45,107 nt of DNA. Origin: JAVBJV01 sp031546815. GTDB lineage: Bacteria > Pseudomonadota > Alphaproteobacteria > Acetobacterales > Acetobacteraceae. Shown here piece after piece: positions 7,309 to 13,466 of this stretch; the first letter of the stretch is position 1; each line of letters starts with the position of its first letter. The stretch is taken from the NCBI GenBank assembly GCA_031546815.1, contig JAVBJV010000035.1, positions 1 through 45,107 of the forward strand. Reading direction: 5' to 3'. Under the pieces are notes generated by a model. The model was not told the origin of the DNA, made no database searches, and was given only the letters and a program-made list of their open reading frames with translations. The position numbers and the translations under genes are program-made.

Positions 7309-7782
7309 TTAGGCGACCGCTTCTGCCGCCGCTTTGCGCGCTTTAGCTGCCAGGCGTGCGTAATAATCTTCAATCAGGTCATTCGAAATAACGGTTCCGA
7401 AGCTGCCCTGTTTATAGACTGCATGCCACGGGCTGCCCTGCAAATGCGTCAGACGCGACAACTCGGGGCCGCTCTTTTGGCCATATAATTTGTAAACTTG
7501 CGTAATGATGTCGCTTTCTAGGTCCGTGAAGTCCTCTTTTGGGGAGGTGACGTGTGTAACCGGCATGCTCCGGAAAGATCGGACGGCGTCGTACAGTTTC
7601 GGAATGACCGGGCCATACTGCCAAGCTTGCACTTCTTCGCTGATTAGGGGGCGACCATACAGCCCCAGCATCCAGCCGTGTGCCAGAAAAACCAGCTTGA
7701 GCAGTTGCATGGGGGTCAGCGCGTCCTCTTGCGCTCTGGCGAGATCTAGGAAGCGGTCGGCTACAGAAACGCTACTGTGCAT
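7309..7782 (-). CDS. Panacea/DUF4065 (SocA-like) antitoxin-type protein
   Basis: The 157-residue protein has the full Panacea signature: LTPMQLLKLVFLAHGWML (about residues 22-39), YGRPLISEEVQAWQYGPVIP (41-60), then a helical part ending in LTHLQGSPWHAVYK. Family members such as SocA of Caulobacter and other Panacea antitoxins neutralise diverse toxins encoded beside them. I start at the ATG at 7782, preceded by AAGGAGG 5 nt upstream; longer in-frame starts lack such a site. A terminator separates it from cI and it has its own promoter, so it can be expressed in the lysogen. The next cistron encodes a membrane protein. Confidence 0.88.
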   Translation of the reverse strand: MHSSVSVADRFLDLARAQEDALTPMQLLKLVFLAHGWMLGLYGRPLISEEVQAWQYGPVIPKLYDAVRSFRSMPVTHVTSPKEDFTDLESDIITQVYKLYGQKSGPELSRLTHLQGSPWHAVYKQGSFGTVISNDLIEDYYARLAAKARKAAAEAVA

Positions 7783-7802
7783 AGGGGCCTCCTTCCAGAA
7801 CA

Positions 7803-7831
7803 TATATAGAACTTTCAGCGAGCGGTTTCCA
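7803..7831 (-). promoter_or_regulatory. Candidate promoter of Panacea operon
   Basis: On the minus strand TGGAAA (7831-7826) and TATATA (7808-7803) are separated by exactly 17 bp. They lie 21 bp before the Panacea start and just after the cI terminator. The TATATA box stands out in this G+C-rich region. No CI-type operator overlaps it. Confidence 0.5.
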
Positions 7832-7832
7832 C

Positions 7833-7855
7833 AAAAACCCACTTAACAGAGTGGG
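7833..7855 (-). terminator. Rho-independent terminator downstream of cI
   Basis: On the minus strand a CCCACT/AGTGGG stem with a 6-nt loop is followed by TTTTT and then G. It lies about 85 nt after the cI stop and would isolate the repressor transcript from the Panacea operon. Confidence 0.75.
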
Positions 7856-7940
7856 GTTGCCAATTCGGTAACACGCTGTCCGTTGGCATGCAAAGGGGGG
7901 ATGTTATGGATAAGCCAGGACACGCCAAGATACGTCATGA

Positions 7941-8702
7941 TCAAACCCCCCAGACCACCTCCGACTGCGTCAGCACCCGGTAGAGGCGGAATACTTCGGA
8001 GGTTGGATATTTGATCGTTTTCGGCGGGTTGAACTGTTCCACCTCGATGTAACTGGCGGTGCGCTTGACCATCCGCTTAATTACCGCGCGCGGCTCGGAT
8101 GCCTCGTCCTCGGGGCGGAGGACGATGATTGCGTAGTCCCCGGGGGCGGGCTGGCGGGTTTCGTGCACGAACACCATCTCGCCGGGTTCGCGCCACGGCA
8201 CCATCGAGTCTCCCTCGACGTAGATCACGAAGACCGTCTTGGCCTTCGCCAGCGCGGGCGGGCGGAGCACGAAATCAATCGGACCGCCGGTCATGTTGAG
8301 CAGGAACGTGCCCTCGGTGCCGCCCTGTGCGGTGCCATACACCGGCATGTCGCGCACCATTGGCGGACCGCCGGTGGGGAACACTGACTCGACGGCGACC
8401 GGGGCGAAACGCTGGGTTTGCTCCTGCGGTTGCGATGCGGGTGTCGCGGGGGCGCTTGACGGCACCGCCATCCCGGCCAGCGCGAAGACCTCCTCGCGGG
8501 TGATCGGCGGGGTGCCGCGACCGACGAGGGCGGGTTCCAGTTTGAGCGCGAGCTCCTGGGGGATGAACTGCCGTTTATAGGTCTCGCGCTCGTAGGCTGC
8601 ATAAGACGACTGCGGCATACTCAACAGATCGGCCAGCTTTTGCTGTGAGTATCCGGACCGAGTTCTGAGCGCCTTTAACTGCGCGTGCGCATATTGTGAC
8701 AT
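7941..8702 (-). CDS. CI-like repressor, S24 peptidase fold
   Basis: The 253-residue protein has an N-terminal HTH (about residues 5-45, SGYSQQKLADLLSMPQSSYA), a Pro/Gln-rich linker, and a LexA/CI-type peptidase domain with the catalytic Ser166 in VEGDSM and Lys209 in AVIKRM. Such repressors keep the prophage silent and self-cleave during the SOS response. A cleavage site is likely near YGTAQGG (residues 122-128), but the exact bond is not clear. It is divergent from cro, and the shared operator lies in the gap between them. The leader lacks a clear Shine-Dalgarno. Confidence 0.93.
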   Translation of the reverse strand: MSQYAHAQLKALRTRSGYSQQKLADLLSMPQSSYAAYERETYKRQFIPQELALKLEPALVGRGTPPITREEVFALAGMAVPSSAPATPASQPQEQTQRFAPVAVESVFPTGGPPMVRDMPVYGTAQGGTEGTFLLNMTGGPIDFVLRPPALAKAKTVFVIYVEGDSMVPWREPGEMVFVHETRQPAPGDYAIIVLRPEDEASEPRAVIKRMVKRTASYIEVEQFNPPKTIKYPTSEVFRLYRVLTQSEVVWGV

Positions 8703-8752
8703 GTGAGTTTTTCGCTAGATTCTTGCTATAAAGCTACGGTCAAAAATTCACT

Positions 8753-8787
8753 TGTCATAAGCGAAAATAACGCTTAAAAATCGCTTA
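8753..8787 (+). promoter_or_regulatory. Right operator and promoter of cro (leaderless)
   Basis: TAAGCGAAAATAACGCTTA at 8758-8776 matches the left operator palindrome. It fills the spacer of a rightward promoter with -35 TTGTCA (8753-8758), 16 bp and -10 TAAAAA (8775-8780). A further half-site TCGCTTA sits at 8781-8787. The expected start of transcription falls on or next to the cro ATG (8787), leaving no room for a ribosome binding site. Confidence 0.7.
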
Positions 8788-9002
8788 TGGCATCCATACA
8801 CCAACTTTTCGAAAAACTTCAGGGGCCATCAGCCGCGAGTAAGCTGTTGGGGCTGCCGCAGTCTACCGTTCAAAGCTGGAAGCGTGCCGGACGAATTCCG
8901 GCCAAGCACCAGCCACTCGTTCTCCGCGCCGCCCGCGCCGCCGGAATCCCCCTGACCCCCGCCGACTTTTTCCCCGATGAGGCCGTCGATGAGCGCGCCT
9001 GA
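8787..9002 (+). CDS. Cro-like HTH protein
   Basis: This 71-residue protein has an HTH of the Cro/YdaS kind: LFEKLQGPSAASKLLGLPQSTVQSWKRAGRIPAKHQP, with the recognition helix around STVQSWKRAG. It is the first gene right of cI, transcribed away from it, the position of Cro. No Shine-Dalgarno precedes its ATG; the promoter geometry suggests a leaderless message. Confidence 0.85.
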   Translation: MASIHQLFEKLQGPSAASKLLGLPQSTVQSWKRAGRIPAKHQPLVLRAARAAGIPLTPADFFPDEAVDERA

Positions 9003-9213
9003 TCCAATGGCCGCGACGCGCCGGGTCATTGCGCTCTGCGGTGGGGCCTCGAAGCTGGCGCGGGTGCTGCGGGTCTCGCCGTCCGCCGTCAGCCACTGGC
9101 TGGGGCGGGGCGTGCTGCCGCCCGCGCGGGCGGTGCAGATTGCGCAGATCGCGGGTCTCACGATGACGGATGTGGTCGGTGTTCATGCGCCAACTATGAC
9201 CGGGGAGACGTGA
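8989..9213 (+). CDS. YdaS/CII-like HTH regulator
   Basis: The 74-residue product has an HTH (IALCGGASKLARVLRVSPSAVSHWLGRGVLPPARAVQIAQI), the pattern of YdaS/Cro-type regulators that recognise starved operator half-sites. I start at 8989, which overlaps the cro end by 14 nt and has a GAGG 8-9 nt upstream; 9007 is an alternative. Three consecutive HTH genes here suggest a Cro plus CII-type activator set. Confidence 0.75.
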   Translation: MSAPDPMAATRRVIALCGGASKLARVLRVSPSAVSHWLGRGVLPPARAVQIAQIAGLTMTDVVGVHAPTMTGET

Positions 9214-9214
9214 C

Positions 9215-9538
9215 ATGTCCGCGTGTCTGAATGCGCAGATCTGTCATGACCTCCCGGAGGCGCTCCGCCAGATCGGCAGTGCGAAGTCCGTTGCGCGACT
9301 GGCCGACACATCGCCGCGCACGGTGGAACGCTGGCAGCGCGGCGAGGCGACGCCGAACGGCGTCATGGTCCTGCGTCTGATGGCACGCAGCCGAGCCTTT
9401 GCACAGGCAGCCTTACGGATCGCGGGTCTTGACGATGCAGCACTCGACGCCGAGGAGGCGCGGCTGTTGGCCGATCTCAAAGCATTACATGCGCGCCAGT
9501 CGGCGCTGAAGGAGGCGCTGCATGAGGCGCGTCAGTAG
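9215..9538 (+). CDS. HTH regulator with C-terminal coiled coil
   Basis: The 107-residue protein has an N-terminal HTH (ALRQIGSAKSVARLADTSPRTVERWQRGEATP) and a C-terminal helical stretch rich in Ala, Leu, Glu and Arg (AEEARLLADLKALHARQSALKEALHEAR) that looks like a dimerising coiled coil. A GGGGAG site precedes its ATG, which follows the previous stop by one base. It is the third HTH gene of the rightward early operon. Confidence 0.75.
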   Translation: MSACLNAQICHDLPEALRQIGSAKSVARLADTSPRTVERWQRGEATPNGVMVLRLMARSRAFAQAALRIAGLDDAALDAEEARLLADLKALHARQSALKEALHEARQ

Positions 9539-9647
9539 GAAAATCTCGCACCTGATGGCGTTGGCATGGACCGTCGCGGCGGCGTTCTGCACGCGGCGCG
9601 CTGGCGTTTGGATCGCGCGATTCCAAAGGTTTGGGGGAGGGGCTTAG
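9522..9647 (+). CDS. 41-residue basic small protein
   Basis: An ATG at 9522 lies 6 nt after AAGGAGG, one of the best ribosome binding sites in this operon, and overlaps the end of the HTH gene by 17 nt. The product starts MRRVSRKISHLMALAWTVAAA and is strongly basic, with a short hydrophobic stretch, and ends RFQRFGGGA. Function unknown. The strong site and overlapping context are the only support. Confidence 0.5.
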   Translation: MRRVSRKISHLMALAWTVAAAFCTRRAGVWIARFQRFGGGA

Positions 9648-9691
9648 ACTCCGGCCCGCCAGTGCACGGGCTTAATGCCAGCGATCTCTAA

Positions 9692-9725
9692 CCGCCAGTT
9701 CCCCATGGGTTTGCATGGCTGGCGG
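9692..9725 (+). promoter_or_regulatory. Bulged hairpin in the only early-operon gap
   Basis: CCGCCAG (9692-9698) pairs with CTGGCGG (9719-9725), and CCATG (9703-9707) with CATGG (9714-9718), around a 6-nt loop. The only interruption is a 4-nt bulge (TTCC). The gap 9648-9808 holds no convincing gene. There is no U-run, so an attenuator, antitermination or RNA-stability element is more likely than a simple terminator. Confidence 0.5.
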
Positions 9726-9808
9726 CATGAGCAAAACCGGCCCCTCGGCAAGAGCATTCGGTCAATCGCTGGAACGCACATTTCACAACAGCACAAGGCA
9801 AAAGCACG

Positions 9809-10177
9809 ATGGCACAACGCGGCCGACCCAAAAACATCACCACCACACCAGACAATGCGAGGATCGCGACAGTGACGCTCAGCGCCGCCGAGATCGATGT
9901 CTTGCGGGGCGGGCAGCCAGCCGTCACGCCAGATGAAGCCGCGCCCGCGGCGCCGCAGATGTCGGGGCCGGAACCGCGTGTCTGGTCGGCCGAGGGGTAC
10001 GCGCAGGACAAGCTGGAACACGCGGTCAGCGTGGCAAGGCTCTGGGGCGTTGACATCGCGCCGTTCGTGAGCGTGGCCGATGACGCCGATCTTGGAAAAT
10101 ACCTGATCGACGCCGACGCGCTCGCCAAACAGCACGAGAAGGTCCGCGAACTGTTCGACGCCGCGAAGGTGGCGTGA
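9809..10177 (+). CDS. Hypothetical phage early protein
   Basis: The 122-residue protein begins MAQRGRPKNITTT, a basic AT-hook-like start (RGRPK), then a linker rich in Pro and Ala and a helical C-terminal half (KLEHAVSVARLWGVD, LIDADALAKQHEKVRELFDAAKVA). An AAGG lies upstream. Its end overlaps the GTG of the RuvC-like gene. The RGRP core could contact AT-rich minor grooves, but the function is unknown. Confidence 0.65.
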   Translation: MAQRGRPKNITTTPDNARIATVTLSAAEIDVLRGGQPAVTPDEAAPAAPQMSGPEPRVWSAEGYAQDKLEHAVSVARLWGVDIAPFVSVADDADLGKYLIDADALAKQHEKVRELFDAAKVA

Positions 10178-10653
10178 GACAGATCCTCGCCATCGATCCG
10201 GGGCGTGTCACAGGCTGGGCCGCAAGCGATGGCTGCGGTCCCGCTGCCTGTGGCAGTGTCAGCTTTTCCTATGCCTGGCACGACCATGGTTATTTCGCCA
10301 CGGCCTATCACCGCTGGCTGTGCGACATCATCGGTCTGGTCAAACCCGCCGTGGTGGTGATCGAGCGGCAGTTCGCGACACCGAACGCCTCGACCTATTA
10401 CCTCAACGGGCTGGCGTTCATCACGCATCAGGTCTGCTGGCTGCACGATATTGCCCGCGACGAAATTTCCCCCAGCACGATCAAAAAAGCCGTCACCGGT
10501 AACGGCCGCGCGACTAAGGCGCAGGTGATCGCGGCCGTGCAGGCGCTTGGCGACAACGCTGGCGACGAACACGCCGCCGATGCCTGCGCAATCCTGCGTG
10601 CCTGGCGGCAGAAAACCAAATACACAGAAAGCCAAGAATCATGTCCAGCCTGA
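10174..10653 (+). CDS. RuvC-like Holliday junction resolvase
   Basis: The 159-residue protein shows the RNase H-fold RuvC pattern: AIDPGRVTGW with Asp8, VVIERQF with Glu64, and a C-terminal DEHAADACAI segment with acidic/His ligands (Asp131, His133, Asp136). It would cut branched DNA made during phage recombination or replication before packaging. The GTG start overlaps the upstream TGA (GTGA), and the SSB gene begins inside its 3' end. Confidence 0.88.
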   Translation: MRQILAIDPGRVTGWAASDGCGPAACGSVSFSYAWHDHGYFATAYHRWLCDIIGLVKPAVVVIERQFATPNASTYYLNGLAFITHQVCWLHDIARDEISPSTIKKAVTGNGRATKAQVIAAVQALGDNAGDEHAADACAILRAWRQKTKYTESQESCPA

Positions 10654-11126
10654 ACAAGGTGATGCTGATCGGCAACCTCGGCCGTGATCCAGAGATCCGC
10701 GCCATGCGTGACGGCCAGCGGGTCGCCAACCTGTCGCTCGCCACGTCCGAGAGTTGGAAGGACAAGGCAAGCGGCGAGCGCAAGGAACGCACCGAATGGC
10801 ACAAGGTGGTCGTGTTCAACGACGGTCTCGCGGGGGTGTGCGAAAAATATCTCCGCAAGGGCAGCAAGGTCTACGTCGAGGGCGCGCTGCAGACCCGCAA
10901 GTGGACCGACCAGTCGGGTGTCGACAAATACAGCACGGAAGTGGTGCTGACATCGTTCTCGGGCGTCCTGCGGATGCTGGGTGAGAAGGGCGGCGATTCA
11001 CAGGTAGTGGGTGGGGCGGCGCAGGGCAGCGGAAATGCTGTCCGGAAAGGTGATTCGCATTACAGCGGCGGCGGCATGAGCGACCGGGCCGCTGCGCAGG
11101 CCCTCGACGACGAGATCCCGTTCTGA
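10641..11126 (+). CDS. ssb: Single-stranded DNA-binding protein
   Basis: The 161-residue protein begins with the canonical OB-fold start (MSSLNKVMLIGNLGRDPEIR), has GQRVANLSLATSESWKDK and ERTEWHKVVVFN, and ends in the acidic tail DDEIPF that recruits partner proteins. It would coat phage single strands and is the likely partner of the Sak4-like annealase encoded on the other side of the switch. It overlaps the RuvC-like gene by 13 nt. Confidence 0.95.
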   Translation: MSSLNKVMLIGNLGRDPEIRAMRDGQRVANLSLATSESWKDKASGERKERTEWHKVVVFNDGLAGVCEKYLRKGSKVYVEGALQTRKWTDQSGVDKYSTEVVLTSFSGVLRMLGEKGGDSQVVGGAAQGSGNAVRKGDSHYSGGGMSDRAAAQALDDEIPF

Positions 11127-11135
11127 GGTGGCGTC

Positions 11136-11372
11136 ATGAAACTCAACAGCAATTTCGCGATCCTTGATGTGCATCTTCGCGGCCAGACAGGCTTGCGTGG
11201 GAGCGGCTTGGTCGAGAAGCGCCTGAAGGCCGGGGAGAAAATCCCGATCGTCATTCGTGGCTACATCGACGACTTCAATGGAAACGACGATGGCGTGTCG
11301 CGGGAATACTGCGTCGTTGTTGATGAGGCGGAGATCGCGGATCCGGGAGGGGCCCGTCATGGCGCGCCGTGA
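11136..11372 (+). CDS. Hypothetical phage protein
   Basis: The 78-residue protein begins MKLNSNFAILDVHLRGQTGL and appears beta-rich (KIPIVIRGYIDDFNGNDDGVSREYCVVVDEAEI). A GAGG lies upstream and its 3' end overlaps the next gene by 14 nt. No family recognised; it is part of the replication operon. Confidence 0.65.
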   Translation: MKLNSNFAILDVHLRGQTGLRGSGLVEKRLKAGEKIPIVIRGYIDDFNGNDDGVSREYCVVVDEAEIADPGGARHGAP

Positions 11373-11682
11373 AGACCTGTTCCGCTTCGACGCGAACGGC
11401 TGGGGATGCGATGCCGGGTTGCGTATGTGTTCGCTGGAAGCGCGTGGCTTCTGGCTGGAATGCCAGCTGCTGATGGCGAAGGCCGACCCGCCCGGGCATT
11501 TGCTGCTGGGGTGGCGGGCGCCGACGGACAAGGAGCTTGGGCGCATCACCGGAACCACTGCGCGCCGTGCCACGCGCCTGCTGGCCGAACTGGAGCGCGC
11601 AGGCGTTTTCAACCGCACCGACAGCGGCGTGGTCTGTGCGCGCCGCATGCACATCCAGCGAAAGACCGGGAGGAAGCCATGA
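11359..11682 (+). CDS. Replication-organizer-like winged-helix protein (short)
   Basis: The 107-residue product aligns by eye with the first 95 residues of the next gene: an FRFDANGWGCDAGLRMCSLE start parallels WMKFWKSDWMQDHALRAYPA, and both continue with a hydrophobic helix, PPGHLLL/VPGHLMF and a helix-turn-helix ending in LERAG or FQKLG. It therefore looks like a stand-alone copy of an N-terminal DNA-binding domain. GGGAGGGG precedes the ATG at 11359. Its stop overlaps the next start by 4 nt. Confidence 0.7.
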   Translation: MARREDLFRFDANGWGCDAGLRMCSLEARGFWLECQLLMAKADPPGHLLLGWRAPTDKELGRITGTTARRATRLLAELERAGVFNRTDSGVVCARRMHIQRKTGRKP

Positions 11683-12644
11683 GCGCGCAAATGCCATGGA
11701 TGAAGTTCTGGAAGTCAGACTGGATGCAGGACCACGCACTGCGCGCCTATCCGGCCGAGGTGCGCGCCGTGTGGATTGATCTGCTCTGCATCTTCGACGA
11801 TTCACCCGTACCGGGGCACCTGATGTTCGACGAGCACACGCCCGTAACGGCGGGCAACCTTGCCCCTGTGCTGCGCATGTCGAAGAAGAAAACAGAAAAT
11901 ATTCTGGAAATTTTTCAGAAACTCGGGCGCATCACGCTTTCGGAGCGGGGCGTTTACTGCTGCGAAAAACTGGTCCAGCGCGCCCAGAAATCCGACGCTG
12001 CACGCGCGTCGGTCTCGCGGCGCTGGTCGAAAGAAACGGCGGAAAGCAGCGGCGAACAGGAATGTCAATTCGCCGACGAACAATCGGAACCGCACGAAAA
12101 ACGTAATACGAACCGTAATACGAATACACATACGACCCGTAATACGAACCGTAATACTGAGAGTCAGAAGAAAGAGTTAGAAGAAGATTCGGTATATCTC
12201 ACTACGTTCGATATACCGGCGTCGCAGGCGCCGCCGCAGACGGCTCCGCCGGTTGCGAACGCACATCCTGATCCTGACACATCGCCACCTGCCGAACCGC
12301 TCGACGCACGCACAGCGCTGTTCCGCGACGGGCTGCGCGACCTCCGCGCCATCACCGGCCAGCCGGACAGCAAGGCCAGGGCCTTCATCGGACGAATGCT
12401 CGCCGGTTGCGACGACGACGCACACCGCGTCCACACCGCCATTCGCCGTTGCGCCGACACGCGGCCCGCAGACCCGACCGCATGGCTGGCGGCAGCCTGC
12501 AACGCGCGTGCCCAGGCGGCAAAGGCCGCAACCGCACGGTCCAGTCACGCCGGGCACGACTATGCGCTGGCACAGTTGCGCGAGATCCAGCAGCAGCGCC
12601 GCGCGCCAACCATTGACGTCGAAAGCGAGGAGTTTTTCCAGTGA
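11679..12644 (+). CDS. O-like replication initiator containing candidate origin
   Basis: The 321-residue protein has a winged-helix-like N-terminal domain (WMKFWKSDWMQDHALRAY to about residue 100), a basic SRRWSK region, a low-complexity stretch of RNTN tetrapeptides (about 142-161), and a C-terminal Ala/Arg-rich helical domain (TALFRDGLRDLRAITG onward). The layout recalls lambda O: DNA-binding N-terminus, iterons within the gene, partner-binding C-terminus. The RNTN stretch is what the iteron DNA happens to encode. The ATG at 11679 overlaps the upstream stop. Assignment as initiator is inferred from domain layout and position. Confidence 0.72.
   Translation: MSAQMPWMKFWKSDWMQDHALRAYPAEVRAVWIDLLCIFDDSPVPGHLMFDEHTPVTAGNLAPVLRMSKKKTENILEIFQKLGRITLSERGVYCCEKLVQRAQKSDAARASVSRRWSKETAESSGEQECQFADEQSEPHEKRNTNRNTNTHTTRNTNRNTESQKKELEEDSVYLTTFDIPASQAPPQTAPPVANAHPDPDTSPPAEPLDARTALFRDGLRDLRAITGQPDSKARAFIGRMLAGCDDDAHRVHTAIRRCADTRPADPTAWLAAACNARAQAAKAATARSSHAGHDYALAQLREIQQQRRAPTIDVESEEFFQ
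12102..12217. other. Candidate phage replication origin (iterons plus inverted repeat)
   Basis: Five 12-bp units run head to tail from 12102 to 12161: CGTAATACGAAC, CGTAATACGAAT, a degenerate copy, CGTAATACGAAC and CGTAATACTGAG. A purine-rich A+T-rich segment follows, then a perfect 9-bp inverted repeat CGGTATATC / GATATACCG (12189-12197 and 12209-12217). Iterons plus an A+T-rich patch inside an O-type gene are the layout of lambdoid origins. Confidence 0.65.
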
Positions 12645-13129
12645 CCAACGCACTCGCCATTGCCCGCAAGCCCGCAACAGCGCCGACACTCTCGACCGGG
12701 TTGACGCCAGCCATCGCCGCCGTGTTCGAGCGTGGCGAGCCGGTGCGCTTCTGGGAACAGCGGTTCGACAAGGCCGATCAGGACGCCGCGCGCGCCGCAC
12801 TCGCTCGCTACAACGCCGCGCTGCGCCCGGCGCCGGCCAGTATGATCCACGAATGGCTGCTGTTCATCGCCGCAGCGAAACTGCCCAACATGCCGCCGAC
12901 CGAAGCGGCGCTGGATGCAGCGTTCGGCGCCATCGCGCTGGTGTGCGAAGACCTCGGCCCGCTGGCGTTCACGCGCGAAACCGCCAAGGATGTTCTCAGC
13001 CGGTGCAAATGGTGGCCGTCTCCCGCCGAGATCATCGAGATCATCCGCCGGCCGCACATGCGTGCCGTGCTGCAGCGTCACCACCTCGAAAGCATAACAC
13101 GATGCAAGGCAACGGACGCACGGGGATGA
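12641..13129 (+). CDS. Hypothetical replication-operon protein
   Basis: The 162-residue helical protein has a GEPVRFWEQRFDKADQ stretch and a C-terminal CKWWPSPAEIIEII segment. It starts at a GTG overlapping the upstream stop (GTGA), 8 nt after AGGAG. Its position directly after the O-like gene is that of lambda P or another helicase loader, but I see no Walker motif and no clear family match, so loader function is only a suggestion. Confidence 0.65.
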   Translation: MTNALAIARKPATAPTLSTGLTPAIAAVFERGEPVRFWEQRFDKADQDAARAALARYNAALRPAPASMIHEWLLFIAAAKLPNMPPTEAALDAAFGAIALVCEDLGPLAFTRETAKDVLSRCKWWPSPAEIIEIIRRPHMRAVLQRHHLESITRCKATDARG

Positions 13130-13407
13130 GCGTGGTTCAGTCAAGCAAGATCCGCTGGACCGATGACGACATCGCCAAGATGCGCGGCCTCATCGCCAGC
13201 GGACTCACGCTCGATCAGGTCGTCTACAAGATGCACCTGAAGAAATCAGTCGTCATGCACTACGTGGCGGACATGCCTCATGCGGGCAATTTCCGGGGGC
13301 GTAGGCCGGATGAAACGCCGCTCAGGTGCATGTGCTGCGGACAACACTTCATGAGCTTCAGCGCGCGGTTAAATCGATTGTGTGGGGTGTGCGCAAAAAG
13401 CGCGTGA
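13126..13407 (+). CDS. Small HTH/zinc-ribbon protein
   Basis: The 93-residue protein has an HTH-like segment (WTDDDIAKMRGLIASGLTLDQVVYKMHLKKSVVMHYV) followed by a C-terminal zinc-ribbon-like CMCCGQHF...LCGVCAKSA with two Cys-x-x-Cys pairs. It is the last early gene, starting at an ATGA overlap. Its place between replication and late genes would suit a late-gene activator, which otherwise is not apparent in this window (inference). Confidence 0.62.
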   Translation: MSVVQSSKIRWTDDDIAKMRGLIASGLTLDQVVYKMHLKKSVVMHYVADMPHAGNFRGRRPDETPLRCMCCGQHFMSFSARLNRLCGVCAKSA

Positions 13408-13430
13408 TCGAGCAGCAATGCAAAGTCAAA

Positions 13431-13444
13431 TTTACATCAGCGAT
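13431..13444 (+). promoter_or_regulatory. Intergenic motif TTTACATCAGCGAT (copy 1)
   Basis: This 14-mer lies in the 59-bp gap before terS. Near-identical copies occur at 15669 and 19680, each in one of the few gaps between late genes. TTTACA resembles a -35 box but no good -10 follows at 16-18 bp, so an activator-dependent late promoter or an RNA-level signal is possible. Confidence 0.5.
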
Positions 13445-13466
13445 GTCAGTATGAAACACCAGCGAT

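Noticed and set aside
9675..9875. A 66-codon frame between the HTH and RuvC regions
   Set aside because: It has no ribosome site, overlaps the gene at 9809 out of frame, and covers the hairpin.
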